A stretch of 64,000 bases of DNA from Clostridia bacterium. Lineage in GTDB: Bacteria > Bacillota > Clostridia > Christensenellales > Borkfalkiaceae. The stretch spans positions 1 to 64,000 of the forward strand of contig JAFURP010000021.1 of the NCBI GenBank assembly GCA_017471785.1, read 5' to 3'. Positions 30,477-41,071 of the stretch are shown here, one piece after another; the first letter of the stretch is position 1; the number at the start of each line of letters is the position of its first letter. The notes beneath the pieces are model-generated. The model was not told where the DNA came from. It saw only the letters and a program-made list of their open reading frames with translations, and made no database searches. The position numbers were made by a program, and so were the translations under genes.

Positions 30477-32339
30477 TTATTCGTTAATAAAAATTCCGTA
30501 AGAATACGGTTTGATTTCCATTTGGTGTTCATATACCGTATTTGTTAAGAGTTCTCGGCATTTGGAAATTTTTAATATATACCGTTTGGAGGAATTGTTA
30601 CAATACGCGTATATTTTTTCATGATCCTTTGCGCGTTTATATACGAGCAAGCTTTCGTCGAACAGGATTTCTTCAAATTCGCCGTCTTTGAAGATTACAC
30701 GGTAATTTTTACGGATGGCTCCGAGCTTTTGATAAAATTCGATCAAATTTTCGTTCAAACGCTCCCAATCGAAGCATTGACGGCAAAACGGGTCGATATG
30801 CCCCTCCATACCGTTTTCATCGCCGTAATATATGCACGGTACTCCCGGTAACGTATATTGCAAAACAGCAGCCATTTTCAATTTTTCGATAGCTTTTTGC
30901 TTGGCTTCCGTGCTTAAATATGCGTTTTTGCTTGCCATTTCGTCTTTATTATGACAATAAATACCGCCTAAAACGGTCAAAATACGCGCCGTATCGTGCG
31001 TTCCGAGGATATTCATAAGGCAATCGACCGTTTGCTTGGGATAATGATTGATCAGAACGCGTACGGCTTGTAATAAATTCGCCGCGTTGCCGCTTTGAAT
31101 ATATCCAATGATCGCCTCCTTTAACGGATAATTCATTACGCTGTCCAACTCGTAGCCCTGCAAATATTCTCTTCGTTTAGAATAGGCGATCTTATTCGAG
31201 GCGTCCTCCCAAACTTCTCCGATAATAATGGCGTCGTTATTGCTTTCTTTAACCGATTTACGCAATTTTTTCAAGAAAAAGTCGGGTAATTCGTCGGCTA
31301 CGTCCAAGCGGTAACCGCCGATTCCAAAGCCGAGCCATTTTTTCAAAACGCCCCCTTGCCCGAATATAAAGTTTTGATATTCTTCCGATTTTTCATTCAC
31401 TTCGGGTAAAATATCGATTCCCCACCAGCTCGCGTATTTATTTGGAAACTCTTGGAAGGAATACCAAGAATAATACGGCGAATCCTTGGATTGATACGCG
31501 CCTACGCTGTCGTATCTACCGTATTTGTTAAAATATACGCTATCGTCGCCCGTATGATTGAACACGCCGTCTAAAATAATGCGGATTCCCTTTTGTTTAG
31601 CGGCTTCTACGAGTTCGCTAAAATCCTTCTCCGTGCCCAAGATCGGGTCGATATTCTTATAATCGGAGGTGTCGTAGCGGTGATTGGAAGCCGCTTCGAA
31701 TATGGGATTCAGATAGATCGTCGTTACGCCGAGACTTTGCAAATACGGCAATTTAATTTGAATTCCTTTGAAATTACCGCCAAAAAAATCGTTATTCAAA
31801 ACTTTGCCAAATTCGTTCGGTTTATAGCTCGGTATGCCACCCCAATCCTCTCTTGCAATCCTTCCTTTTATGTCTGGCATAGTTCCTTGCTTGCAAAAAC
31901 GATCGGGGAAAATTTGATACATTACGCCGCCCTTAAACCATTCGGGCGTTTTATAATCGTTGGAATATACCGTTAAAAGAAAGCCTTTTGGGGTATTGGA
32001 GAGATAACCCGTTTCCAAATAGCCGCAAGATACGAAGCCCTCTCCCTCGATGGAAAAGGTATAATAATATAACCCGATTTCGGATACGGAAAGTGAAATG
32101 GACCACCCGAACGCGGTTTTTGTCATTACGAACGATTCCGCGTTTTCTCCGTCGCGGTTCAACAGTAAAAATGCATTTTGTTGAGGGGACACGCAATCTT
32201 CGCTTTTGGGCGAAGCAACGCGATGATCCTCTCTTTTTTCTTTGAGTAGAAACAAATTGAACCGTACTTCTTCCGCTTGCATGATCGCGCCCGTAACGCT
32301 TTTACACGCCTTGTCGAGCGGATTATAATAAATATACAT
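30477..32339 (-). CDS. GH13 alpha-glucan hydrolase (neopullulanase/cyclomaltodextrinase-like)
   Basis: 620 aa. An N-terminal beta-sandwich (~1-140) precedes a (beta/alpha)8 domain starting at WFKGGVMYQIFPDRF. GH13 motifs: DGVFNHTG (region I), GYRLDVADE (Asp nucleophile, II), IIGEVWEDAS (acid/base Glu, III) and GTHDTARIL (IV). Such intracellular enzymes debranch or shorten maltodextrins and glycogen. As the last gene of the glg operon it would work with GlgP in glycogen breakdown. Confidence 0.88.
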   Translation of the reverse strand: MYIYYNPLDKACKSVTGAIMQAEEVRFNLFLLKEKREDHRVASPKSEDCVSPQQNAFLLLNRDGENAESFVMTKTAFGWSISLSVSEIGLYYYTFSIEGEGFVSCGYLETGYLSNTPKGFLLTVYSNDYKTPEWFKGGVMYQIFPDRFCKQGTMPDIKGRIAREDWGGIPSYKPNEFGKVLNNDFFGGNFKGIQIKLPYLQSLGVTTIYLNPIFEAASNHRYDTSDYKNIDPILGTEKDFSELVEAAKQKGIRIILDGVFNHTGDDSVYFNKYGRYDSVGAYQSKDSPYYSWYSFQEFPNKYASWWGIDILPEVNEKSEEYQNFIFGQGGVLKKWLGFGIGGYRLDVADELPDFFLKKLRKSVKESNNDAIIIGEVWEDASNKIAYSKRREYLQGYELDSVMNYPLKEAIIGYIQSGNAANLLQAVRVLINHYPKQTVDCLMNILGTHDTARILTVLGGIYCHNKDEMASKNAYLSTEAKQKAIEKLKMAAVLQYTLPGVPCIYYGDENGMEGHIDPFCRQCFDWERLNENLIEFYQKLGAIRKNYRVIFKDGEFEEILFDESLLVYKRAKDHEKIYAYCNNSSKRYILKISKCRELLTNTVYEHQMEIKPYSYGIFINE

Positions 32340-32353
32340 AAATAGTGCCTTTA

Positions 32354-32393
32354 CTTAACGAAAAGCCGTAATATATTACAGCTTTTCGTTAAG
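32354..32393. repeat. 40-bp near-perfect palindrome between glgP and the GH13 gene
   Basis: CTTAACGAAAAGC (32354-32366) and GCTTTTCGTTAAG (32381-32393) pair perfectly around GTAATATATTAC, itself a palindrome; only one base pair is mismatched. No T-run follows on the minus strand, so it probably protects the 3' end of the upstream mRNA or is processed, rather than terminating. Confidence 0.75.
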
Positions 32394-32423
32394 ATTTATT
32401 TGATGTAAAGGCGCAAATACCCT

Positions 32424-34856
32424 TTATTTGCGCAAAGATTGGAGGTTCCAAATATTTTCGGCGTATTCTTTGATGCTTCTATCCGCCGCAAAATACCCTG
32501 CCGCCGCTATGTTACGAAGCGCTTTTTGGTTCCAAGCCGTTTTATCCGTTGCGTAAAGCTTGGAAAGCTCCTGTTGCGTTGCAAGATACGATTGGAAATC
32601 CGCCATACACATATACGGATCGGCAACGGGAGCGCCCGTGAGTAGATAGTTTGCGATATCTGCGAACGATTCGCCGTTAAAGCCGACGATCAACGCTTCC
32701 ACTACCTTTCTAAGCATCGGGTCGTTATTATAGTATACGCTTGCGGAATAGCCGTTTCTCCAAATTTCCGACACTTCGTCCGCTTTCAAGCCGAAGATAA
32801 AGATATTATCCTTACCAACGTGTTGGGACATTTCCACGTTCGCACCGTCCAACGTACCAATCGTCAACGCGCCGTTGATCATAAATTTCATATTTCCCGT
32901 ACCGCTCGCTTCTTTTCCGGCGAGAGAGATCTGTTCGGAAATCTCGGAAGCGGGCATAAGCGCTTCAGACATAGTCACGTTGTAATCTTCCATATACACG
33001 ACGTTCAATTTTTCCGCGATCTTCGGGTGCTTTTTAATGTCTTCGGACAGGAAGCAGATCAATTTGATGATCTTTTTCGCCATATAATACCCTGCCGCCG
33101 CTTTTGCCGCAAAGATATACGTCTTGGGTTGTACGGGCGCGTCGGGATTTTCTTTCAAAATAAGATAATCGTGAATGATATGCAATACGTTCAAAAGTTG
33201 GCGTTTATACTCGTGTAAACGCTTAGCCTGTACGTCGAATAAGGTATTGGGGTCGATCACTACCCCTTGCTTTTTATAGGCAAATTGCGCGAATTGCTGT
33301 TTCTTCAGCGCTTTGATCTCCTGCAAACGCTTCAAAACGCTTTCGTCGTTTTCGAATTTCTTGAACGCCGCAAGCTTGGAAGCGTCTTTTGCGTACCCTT
33401 CGCCTATACAGTCGTTGAGAAGCGCACAAAGCTCGGGATTGGATTGGTTTAACCAACGTCTATGCGCGATACCGTTCGTAACGTTGGTGAACTTTTCGGG
33501 GGTATAATCGTAAAAGTCCTTAAAGATACTTTGCTTGATGATATCGCTGTGCAAGCCGGATACGCCGTTTACGTGATGAGAACCGTGTACGGACAAATTC
33601 GCCATTTTAACGACGTTATAAGACATGATCGCCATACGCGAAATTTTATCCCAATCCCCGGGGAAGCGCGCCCAAAGATCCTCGCAAAAACGACGGTTGA
33701 TCTCTTTCAAAATGGTATAAATTCGGGGCAATCTTCTCGCGATCAAGTCCTCGGGCCAAGTTTCCAACGCTTCCGCTAAAACGGTATGGTTGGTATAGGC
33801 GCAAACGGAAGTCGTTATATTCCAAGCCTCTTCCCAATTCATTCCGTTTTCGTCGATCAACAAACGCATAAGCTCGGGAATAGCGAGCGCGGGATGCGTA
33901 TCGTTGAGGTGGATCGCCGCCATTTTAGGCAGCAATTTTAAGGAGCCGTATCTTCTCTTATGATCGGCTAAAATGTTTTGTAAGGACGCGGAAACGAGGA
34001 AATATTGCTGTTTTAAGCGTAACGATTTACCCTCTACGTGATTGTCGGCGGGATACAAAACCTTGGAGATAAGATCCGCTTCGTTGTCGTCCTTCATGAC
34101 CGAAGCGTAGTCCCCTTGCGAGAACAGCTTCATATCGAAATTTTGTACGCTGCGCGCTTTCCAAAGTCGAAGCACGGAAACGGCTTGGCTGTCATAGCCC
34201 GAAACCATCATATCGTACGCAACCGCTTGGATCTCCTTAGCGTCGCGGTAAATGGTTTCCAACCCGTTTTCCGTCCACTTTTCTTCGATATACCCGTCGA
34301 ATTTAACGGTAAATACCTTATCGCTTCGTTGCGTGAGCCAAACCTCGCCCCCGGGAAGCCAAACGTCGGGAAGCTCCGTTTGCCAACCGTCTACGATCTT
34401 TTGCTTGAAAAGACCGTAATCGTAGCGAATGGAATATCCCATAGCGGGATAATCGCCCGTAGCCAACGCGTCGAGGAAGCAAGCCGCCAAACGCCCCAAG
34501 CCGCCGTTGCCAAGTCCTGCGTCGGGCTCTAATTCATATAATTCTTCCAAGGTCACGTCGTAGTCTTTCAACGCTTCGGCAAAAATATCCTGCACGCCGA
34601 GATTATACACGCTGTTTTTGAGCGATCGACCCATCAAAAATTCCATACAAAGATAATATACGCGCTTTGCCTTTTTACCCTTGGTTACCGTGTGGAATTT
34701 ATGGCGCTTTTCAAGCATGATATCGCGAACGCTCATAACGACTGCTTTATACAGTTGTTCTTTGCGCGCTTCGTTCGGCGCTACGCCGAAATACCGCGAA
34801 AGCTTGCCTTGGATAAGCTCCTTTGCTTCCTGCTGTGTGATTTGTTCTTTTTTCAT
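32424..34856 (-). CDS. glgP: Glycogen/starch phosphorylase
   Basis: 810 aa, normal size. PLP-dependent phosphorolysis of alpha-1,4-glucan to glucose 1-phosphate. Marks: EPDAGLGNGGLGRLAACFLDALAT, HLNDTHPALAIPELMRLL, HEYKRQLLN and the PLP lysine in EASGTGNMKFMINGALTIGTLDGANVE. It follows glgA after 69 bp. Confidence 0.97.
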   Translation of the reverse strand: MKKEQITQQEAKELIQGKLSRYFGVAPNEARKEQLYKAVVMSVRDIMLEKRHKFHTVTKGKKAKRVYYLCMEFLMGRSLKNSVYNLGVQDIFAEALKDYDVTLEELYELEPDAGLGNGGLGRLAACFLDALATGDYPAMGYSIRYDYGLFKQKIVDGWQTELPDVWLPGGEVWLTQRSDKVFTVKFDGYIEEKWTENGLETIYRDAKEIQAVAYDMMVSGYDSQAVSVLRLWKARSVQNFDMKLFSQGDYASVMKDDNEADLISKVLYPADNHVEGKSLRLKQQYFLVSASLQNILADHKRRYGSLKLLPKMAAIHLNDTHPALAIPELMRLLIDENGMNWEEAWNITTSVCAYTNHTVLAEALETWPEDLIARRLPRIYTILKEINRRFCEDLWARFPGDWDKISRMAIMSYNVVKMANLSVHGSHHVNGVSGLHSDIIKQSIFKDFYDYTPEKFTNVTNGIAHRRWLNQSNPELCALLNDCIGEGYAKDASKLAAFKKFENDESVLKRLQEIKALKKQQFAQFAYKKQGVVIDPNTLFDVQAKRLHEYKRQLLNVLHIIHDYLILKENPDAPVQPKTYIFAAKAAAGYYMAKKIIKLICFLSEDIKKHPKIAEKLNVVYMEDYNVTMSEALMPASEISEQISLAGKEASGTGNMKFMINGALTIGTLDGANVEMSQHVGKDNIFIFGLKADEVSEIWRNGYSASVYYNNDPMLRKVVEALIVGFNGESFADIANYLLTGAPVADPYMCMADFQSYLATQQELSKLYATDKTAWNQKALRNIAAAGYFAADRSIKEYAENIWNLQSLRK

Positions 34857-34925
34857 ATTCTACTCTCCTGAAAAATTTTATCCTTTCGTATATTCGGAAA
34901 GCTCTCACCCTCTCCGAATTATTTT

Positions 34926-36446
34926 TTACATAGTTAAGATGTCCGAATACAGCGCTTTATATTCGTCTGCCGAGTGCGACCAAGAAAAATCGGTCGTCGC
35001 CGCCTTTTTCATTAATCCTTGCCAAGCCGTCGTATTTTTATACGTATCGATCGCTTCGTGGATCACGTAAAGCATATCGTATGCGTTACAGGAGGCGAAC
35101 GTAAAGCCGTTACCGCCTGCGCCGTAGGGCTTGATGCTGTCGAAAAGTCCGCCCGTTTTCCGAACGACGGGTACGGTCGCGTAACGGGAAGCGATCATTT
35201 GCGATAATCCGCAAGGCTCGCTCAACGACGGCATTAAGAAGATATCCGCGCCCGAATAGATCTTCCGCGACAAGTCGCCGTTGAAGGCGATATTGACCGA
35301 GGCTTTCCCCTCGTACCGCTTTCCGAGATCCTTGAAGTATTCCTCGTACGCAAAATCGCCCGTACCGAGCAAAACGAACTGGATATCCTCGTGCAAAATA
35401 TCCTCCGCTACCGTTTTTACAAGCTCCAATCCCTTATGGGAAACGAGGCGCGAGATCATAGCGATCACGGGAACCTCCTTTACGGGTAAGCCCAGCATTT
35501 TTTGAAGCTCCGCCTTACAAATCTTTTTATTTTCCAAATTTTCCGCGTCGAAATTCGCGAATAACGCGGGATCGGTGGCGGGATCGTAGGAGGCTACGTC
35601 TATGCCGTTGAGGATACCCGTTAGCTTGCCGGCATTTTTACAAATGATCTCCTGTAAGCCGTGCGCGTATTCCGCCGACTGGATCTCTTTTGCGTACGTG
35701 GGACTGACCGTAGAGAAACGTTCGCTACATTCGATCGCCCCTTTCATCAAATTGATACAGCCGTCGTATTCAACGAGTCCGAGGCAATCGGTGGGAAGCC
35801 CGAACAATTCTCCCAATAGATCTAAGGAATATTTTCCTTGATATTCGATATTGTGAATGGTGAAAAGCGCACGGATACGTTGATATTCGGGATTTTGCGC
35901 GTATACCGTTTTCAAATAGATCGACGCAAGCGCCGTTTGCCAATCGTGGCAATGCAAAAGGTCGGGATAATAACCGATAAACGGCAAAATCTCCATCACG
36001 CTACGCGAGAAAAAGGCGAACCGTTCTCCGTCGTCGTAATATCCGTAACAACCCGTACGCTTGAAATAATACTCGTTGTCGATAAAATAGTAGGTCACGC
36101 CCCTTTCTACGCAGGTGAAGATGCCGCAATATTGATTGCGCCAACCGAGCGGCACGTAAATATTGCCAAGGAAATTCATCTTACGGCGAAGCTCCGATTT
36201 TATGTCCGAATACAACGGCAAGACGACGCGGATATCGTAGTTCGCGTCCTTTGCAAGCGCTTGCGGTAAAGAGCCGATCACGTCCGCCAAACCGCCCGTT
36301 GCGATAAAAGGCCTCGCCTCCGAAGCGGCAAACAATACCTTTTTCTTCTCCTGTAAGGTCGGCTCGGCGTTGCTCTCCTTTACGGGAAAAGCTATCGTTT
36401 TAGCGTTCTTTACTTTCACGTTTTTCGTCGTTTTCGTTTCAGCCAT
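34926..36446 (-). CDS. glgA: Glycogen synthase (ADP-glucose)
   Basis: 506-aa GT5 enzyme adding glucose from ADP-glucose to glycogen. The C-terminal lobe has the PSLSEPCGLSQMIASRYATVPVVRKTGGL motif. The N-terminal substrate loop reads ATGGLADVIGSLPQAL, with Ala in place of the Lys of KTGGL; several clostridial enzymes differ here. A ~38-residue Lys-rich N-terminal extension precedes the catalytic domain. ATG 36446 with AAGGAG 8 nt upstream is preferred to TTG 36452. Confidence 0.95.
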   Translation of the reverse strand: MAETKTTKNVKVKNAKTIAFPVKESNAEPTLQEKKKVLFAASEARPFIATGGLADVIGSLPQALAKDANYDIRVVLPLYSDIKSELRRKMNFLGNIYVPLGWRNQYCGIFTCVERGVTYYFIDNEYYFKRTGCYGYYDDGERFAFFSRSVMEILPFIGYYPDLLHCHDWQTALASIYLKTVYAQNPEYQRIRALFTIHNIEYQGKYSLDLLGELFGLPTDCLGLVEYDGCINLMKGAIECSERFSTVSPTYAKEIQSAEYAHGLQEIICKNAGKLTGILNGIDVASYDPATDPALFANFDAENLENKKICKAELQKMLGLPVKEVPVIAMISRLVSHKGLELVKTVAEDILHEDIQFVLLGTGDFAYEEYFKDLGKRYEGKASVNIAFNGDLSRKIYSGADIFLMPSLSEPCGLSQMIASRYATVPVVRKTGGLFDSIKPYGAGGNGFTFASCNAYDMLYVIHEAIDTYKNTTAWQGLMKKAATTDFSWSHSADEYKALYSDILTM

Positions 36447-36470
36447 ATCCAAATCTCCTTATAATCAGCC

Positions 36471-37583
36471 TTAAAGTCTAGTTCCTTTGGGAATATAGTA
36501 CGGCAGCGTACTGCAACCGCCGAGCGTCTTTCTATCGCTTACGACGACGTTTTTATCGGTAATCACGCAATCAAGCGAGGTTTTTTGTCCGATAATATTA
36601 TCCTGCATAACGATAGAGTTGCGAACGACCGCCCCTTTCGCCACCTTTACGCCGCGGAACAAAATGGAGTTTTCCACTACGCCCTCGATCTCGCAGCCGT
36701 CGGAGATGAGCGAGTTTTTCACGACCGCCGCTTCGCCGTATTTGGAGGGCGCGCTGTCGCGTACTTTGGTGTAAATGTCGCGTGCGCCGAACAGCTCGTC
36801 GCGGACCTCCTTGTTCAAAAGCTCCATATTATGTTTATAATACGCCGCCATAGAATCGATACCGGCATAATAGCCTTGATAATCGTAGCGGTAGATCTTT
36901 AAGCTGTCCAATTGCTTAATAAGTATATCCCCTTCGAAGCTGCTGAAACCGTGCGTAACCGAATCTTCTACCAAATTCAAAAGGAATTGACGGTTGATGA
37001 CCATCATATTGATAAAGATATCCGCCTTTTTGCCCGATTCCACGTGCGGCGAAAGCTTGATCTCGTTTACGCGCCCGTCCTTGTCGGCGCCGATAAGCAT
37101 AAAGTCCGCGCGGTTTCCCACTTTCCCGTAATGCGTTACTAAGGTTATATCCGCGTTTTTGTTTTCGTGTTGCTCGATAATATTTGCGATATCCACCCTC
37201 ATAACGCCGTCACAGTCGGTAAGCACGACGTATTTTTCTTTGCGGCGATTGAGGAAGCCCGTAACGCTGTTGAGCGCTTCCAATCTCGTCGTATACAGTT
37301 TATCGTGCTTTTCGGAGAAAGGAGGAAGCAGGATCAAGCCGCCGTCCTTTCGTGCAAGATCCCAATCCTTTCCGCTTCCGATATGGTCGATAAGCGAGCG
37401 ATAGTTGTTGCTCGTCATAAGCCCGACCGTGGTGATACCCGAATTGACCATATTGGATAAAACGAAATCGATGATACGATATCTACCGCCGTAAGGTATA
37501 GAAGCCATCGTTCTTCTACGAACGAGCTCGGGTACGTTTTCTTCATGTAAATTTGCAAAGATAATGCCGATTGCCGATGCCAT
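36471..37583 (-). CDS. glgD: Glucose-1-phosphate adenylyltransferase regulatory subunit GlgD
   Basis: 370 aa. Nucleotidyltransferase fold with left-handed beta-helix C-terminus. The loop that reads GGxGxRL in catalytic GlgC is IIFANLHEENVPELVRRR, so this is the GlgD-type subunit, thought to modulate GlgC in a heterotetramer. ATG 37583 lies behind GGGGGA; TTG 37589 is the longer alternative. Confidence 0.93.
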   Translation of the reverse strand: MASAIGIIFANLHEENVPELVRRRTMASIPYGGRYRIIDFVLSNMVNSGITTVGLMTSNNYRSLIDHIGSGKDWDLARKDGGLILLPPFSEKHDKLYTTRLEALNSVTGFLNRRKEKYVVLTDCDGVMRVDIANIIEQHENKNADITLVTHYGKVGNRADFMLIGADKDGRVNEIKLSPHVESGKKADIFINMMVINRQFLLNLVEDSVTHGFSSFEGDILIKQLDSLKIYRYDYQGYYAGIDSMAAYYKHNMELLNKEVRDELFGARDIYTKVRDSAPSKYGEAAVVKNSLISDGCEIEGVVENSILFRGVKVAKGAVVRNSIVMQDNIIGQKTSLDCVITDKNVVVSDRKTLGGCSTLPYYIPKGTRL

Positions 37584-37598
37584 ATTCAATTTTCCCCC

Positions 37599-38792
37599 TT
37601 ATGCTAAAATGTCCTTCTCGTGCATTTGCCCTTTGCTGACGGTTACGCCGTCGGCAACGTTGATCCCTCTACCCAATACAACGATCTCCGCCGTCGGGTC
37701 TTTCGGAACGCCGATGTTTGCTTTTTTGCCGACCGTAACGTTTTCGTCGATGATGGAATAGGAAACGCTTGCGCCGGCTTTGATCACGCCGCCTGCCAGC
37801 ACGACGGCGTCCTTGACGACCGCGCCGTCCTCTACGATAACGTTACTGCCCAAGATAGAATTTTCCACTACGCCGTTGATCTCGCAACCGAGCGCGACCA
37901 TGGAATTTTTAACGACGCCGTTTTCCCCGATATGCTCGGGCGGCGCTAAGGGGTTTCTCGAATGTATCTTCCAAGATTTATCCGCGATGTCGAACTCGGG
38001 GCTATCGCCCAACAGGTCCATATTCGCCTCCCAAAGAGAAGCGATCGTTCCTACGTCCTTCCAATAGCCGTCGAAGCGGTAGGAATACATTTTTTCGCCT
38101 GCGTTGAGCATAGCGGGTAAAACGTCTTTTCCGAAGTCCTTGGAGGAGTTAGGGTTTGCGTCGTCCGCCTCCAAATAGTTGAAAAGCTTTTGCGCGCTGA
38201 AAATATAGATACCCATAGAAGCGAGCGTGCTCTTGGGTGCCTTGGGTTTTTCTTCGAATTGATAGATGGAGCCGTCGGGATTGGTGTTGAGTATACCGAA
38301 ACGCGAAGCCTCGCTAAGCGGTACGTTGATCGCTGCGATCGTACAATCCGCGCCCGTAGCCTTATGCGCCTTGAGCATTGCGGCGTAGTCCATTTTATAA
38401 ATATGGTCGCCCGAAAGCACGAGTACGTATTCGGGATTATACATCTTCATAAAGTGCAGGTTTTGATAAATGGCGTTCGCCGTGCCCTCATACCACGAAG
38501 AATTGGTCTTTGCCTGATAAGGCGACAAAATATGTACCCCGCCGTACGTTCTGTCAAGATCCCACGGCTGACCGTTTCCGATGTACTCGTTGAGCACGAG
38601 CGGTTGGTATTGCGTAAGCACGCCCACCGTATCGATTCCCGAATTGATACAGTTGGACAGCGGAAAATCGATGATACGATATTTCGCGCCGAAAGCAACC
38701 GCAGGTTTTGCTATGTTCGTCGTGAGCGCATACAATCTACTGCCCTGTCCGCCTGCCAAAAGCATAGCAACGCATTCTTTCTTTCTTTGCAT
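37599..38792 (-). CDS. glgC: Glucose-1-phosphate adenylyltransferase (catalytic subunit)
   Basis: 397 aa. It makes ADP-glucose, the committed step of glycogen synthesis. Motifs: [47 protein letters not shown] and [10 protein letters not shown], then a beta-helix. The frame extends back to 38861 inside glgB, but ATG 38792 with GGGGGAGC upstream is the family start. Confidence 0.96.
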   Translation of the reverse strand: MQRKKECVAMLLAGGQGSRLYALTTNIAKPAVAFGAKYRIIDFPLSNCINSGIDTVGVLTQYQPLVLNEYIGNGQPWDLDRTYGGVHILSPYQAKTNSSWYEGTANAIYQNLHFMKMYNPEYVLVLSGDHIYKMDYAAMLKAHKATGADCTIAAINVPLSEASRFGILNTNPDGSIYQFEEKPKAPKSTLASMGIYIFSAQKLFNYLEADDANPNSSKDFGKDVLPAMLNAGEKMYSYRFDGYWKDVGTIASLWEANMDLLGDSPEFDIADKSWKIHSRNPLAPPEHIGENGVVKNSMVALGCEINGVVENSILGSNVIVEDGAVVKDAVVLAGGVIKAGASVSYSIIDENVTVGKKANIGVPKDPTAEIVVLGRGINVADGVTVSKGQMHEKDILA

Positions 38793-38809
38793 AAAAGCTC
38801 CCCCTAATG

Positions 38810-40702
38810 TTAATTTATTTTTTTCAAATACACGCAAGTCATTTTCGGGAGGTCGAAGCAAATCGAGTACTCCTTCCCGTGGCTAAACGCTTTTTCCGTG
38901 TTGAAGATATATTTTTTGATCGCGCCCGAGCCGCCGTAGCGCACGCGGTCGCTATTATAGATCATTTTGTATTTGCCCTTTGGAACGCCGAGGCGGTAAT
39001 CACGGTAATCGGAGCCGGAAAAGTTGATCATAACGACGATCGCGTTACCCTCTCCGTCCTTGCGTTGATAGGCGATAAAATTGCTGTCCGCGTCGTCGGC
39101 GGCAAGCCATTCGAAGCCCTCCCAAGAATCCTCTATTTCGTAAAGAGCCGGCGTAGTCTTATAAAGCTCGTTAAGCTCCCTGACGGCAACGGAAAGTTTT
39201 TTGTGCAAAGGATATTGCTTGAGGAAAAATTCCACGCCTTCTTTATAGTTCCATTCCTTAAATTGACCGATCTCCGAGCCCATAAAGTGCAGCTTTTTCC
39301 CTGGGTGCGACATCATATACCCCAAAAAGGCGCGGACGCCCGCGAACTTTTCTTCGTATTCCCCGGGCATTTTTCCGATCAAAGAAGCCTTGCCGTGTAC
39401 CACCTCGTCGTGCGATATGGGAAGCACGTAATTTTCCGAGAACGCGTACATCATCGAAAAGGTCAGCTTGTTATGATTGTATTTACGGAATACGGGATCG
39501 GTAGAAATATAGGATAAAACGTCGTTCATCCAACCCATATTCCATTTGAAATTAAAGCCCAAACCGCCGATATTCGTCGGGCGCGTGACCATGGGCCAAG
39601 CCGTCGATTCCTCGGCGATCATCATAGCGTGCGGAAAAAAACCGAAAACGGCTTCGTTGAGCTTTCTTAAAAATGCGACCGCTTCGAGATTTTTATTTTC
39701 GCCGTAAATATTCGGCACCCATTCCCAAGGCTCTTTGTCGTAGTCGAGATAGAGCATAGAAGCCACAGCGTCCACCCTCAGCCCGTCTACGTGGTATTTT
39801 TCAAAGAAGAAAATAGCGCTTGAAACGAGGAACGAAGCAACTTCGTTACGCCCGTAATCGAATCTACGCGTGCCCCAGCCCTTATTTTCCTTTCTATCCC
39901 ATTGCGACGGCTCGTATAACGGCTCGCCGTCAAATTCGTACAAGCCGAACGCGTCCTTGGGGAAATGCGCCGGCACCCAATCTAGAATAACGCCGATCCC
40001 CGCTTTATGAAAGCAGTCGACGAGATACATAAAATCTTTCGGCTCGCCCAAACGGGAGGTAACGGCAAAATAGCCCGTCACCTGATATCCCCAAGAACCG
40101 TCGAAAGGATGCTCCGTTACGGGCATAAATTCTACGTGCGTATACCCCATCGATACGACGTAATCCACAAGCTCTTCGGCAAGCTCGCGATAGGTGAGGT
40201 AGCTTCCGTCCTCGTGTAATCTCCAAGACAAAAGGTTGACCTCGTAAACGTTTACGGGAGAGCCGTAAATATTTATATTCTTACGCTTGTCCAAATATTC
40301 CTTATCCGACCATTTATAGCCTTGCAAATCGTAAGCTTTGGAAGCGTTGGAAACGCCTAAGTCGGGCGTTTCCGTATGAAAAGCGTACGGGTCCGCCTTA
40401 AACAGCGTTCTTCCGTCCCTCGTACGGATACAATATTTGTAAGCGTCGAATTGCTTTACTTCCGGAATGAACAGCTCGAAGGTTTCCCCGTCTATCATTC
40501 GTTCCATACGGTGCGACGAAGAATCCCAACCGTTGAAATCCCCTACGACGGACACGCTTTCGGCGTGCGGCGCCCAAACGCGAAAAACAAAACCGCGCTT
40601 TCTATTACAAGCCGTAGGATGTGCCCCCAACAACTCGTACGCCTTAAAATTCTGTCCGTGGTGAAATAAGTATAAAGGTGTATCCGTTTCAAAAAAAACC
40701 AT
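38810..40702 (-). CDS. glgB: 1,4-alpha-glucan branching enzyme
   Basis: 630 aa. N-terminal CBM48 ([21 protein letters not shown]), GH13 domain with [36 protein letters not shown] (nucleophile), IAEESTAWP (acid/base) and [10 protein letters not shown]. It creates alpha-1,6 branches in glycogen and is the first gene of the operon glgB-C-D-A-P-GH13. ATG 40702 after GGAGG is taken; the frame reaches to 40783. Confidence 0.96.
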   Translation of the reverse strand: MVFFETDTPLYLFHHGQNFKAYELLGAHPTACNRKRGFVFRVWAPHAESVSVVGDFNGWDSSSHRMERMIDGETFELFIPEVKQFDAYKYCIRTRDGRTLFKADPYAFHTETPDLGVSNASKAYDLQGYKWSDKEYLDKRKNINIYGSPVNVYEVNLLSWRLHEDGSYLTYRELAEELVDYVVSMGYTHVEFMPVTEHPFDGSWGYQVTGYFAVTSRLGEPKDFMYLVDCFHKAGIGVILDWVPAHFPKDAFGLYEFDGEPLYEPSQWDRKENKGWGTRRFDYGRNEVASFLVSSAIFFFEKYHVDGLRVDAVASMLYLDYDKEPWEWVPNIYGENKNLEAVAFLRKLNEAVFGFFPHAMMIAEESTAWPMVTRPTNIGGLGFNFKWNMGWMNDVLSYISTDPVFRKYNHNKLTFSMMYAFSENYVLPISHDEVVHGKASLIGKMPGEYEEKFAGVRAFLGYMMSHPGKKLHFMGSEIGQFKEWNYKEGVEFFLKQYPLHKKLSVAVRELNELYKTTPALYEIEDSWEGFEWLAADDADSNFIAYQRKDGEGNAIVVMINFSGSDYRDYRLGVPKGKYKMIYNSDRVRYGGSGAIKKYIFNTEKAFSHGKEYSICFDLPKMTCVYLKKIN

Positions 40703-41071
40703 AAGTCCTCCGTTTACGTTTGCAATATATGCGCGCACAGGTATTAAATTACCCGTATATCTATATTTTACTACAAATTTCAAATATTTTCAAGGCTTTG
40801 AGGGAAATTTTCTCGTGTTTTTATAGATTTTTTTTGACTTTTATGGAAAATTTACGAATAATCGCGCCTCTACCCCTCGTTTAACGCAAAATTTCTTGTA
40901 AAATATTGCTGTAAATTACTATGACTGTCATAGGTATTATGTTTGCCGTAGTAATTTGATTATGTTAGACAAAGTATTCGTTTTTAGTAAAATGAAAGGA
41001 ATTCCCCTCTTTTTTGTATCGGAGAATCCCCTTGGTTTTTATGTTTTTAATATTGTTTCACGTAGATTGTT
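40703..41071. promoter_or_regulatory. Leader and promoter region of the glg operon
   Basis: 369 bp without a gene. Minus-strand promoter: -35 TTGAAA (40788-40793), 17-bp spacer, -10 TAAAAT (40765-40770), giving a leader of about 55 nt. Further upstream a perfect dyad CTATGAC-T-GTCATAG at 40919-40933 could be an operator. The part next to coaE (40940-41071) shows nothing else I can support. Confidence 0.65.

Noticed and set aside
41054-41063. TGTTTCACGT, half of a ParB parS site, with more TGTTTCAC copies at about 41671-41692
   Set aside because: The second half needed for the parS palindrome (GTGAAACA) is absent in all copies, so no parS is called.
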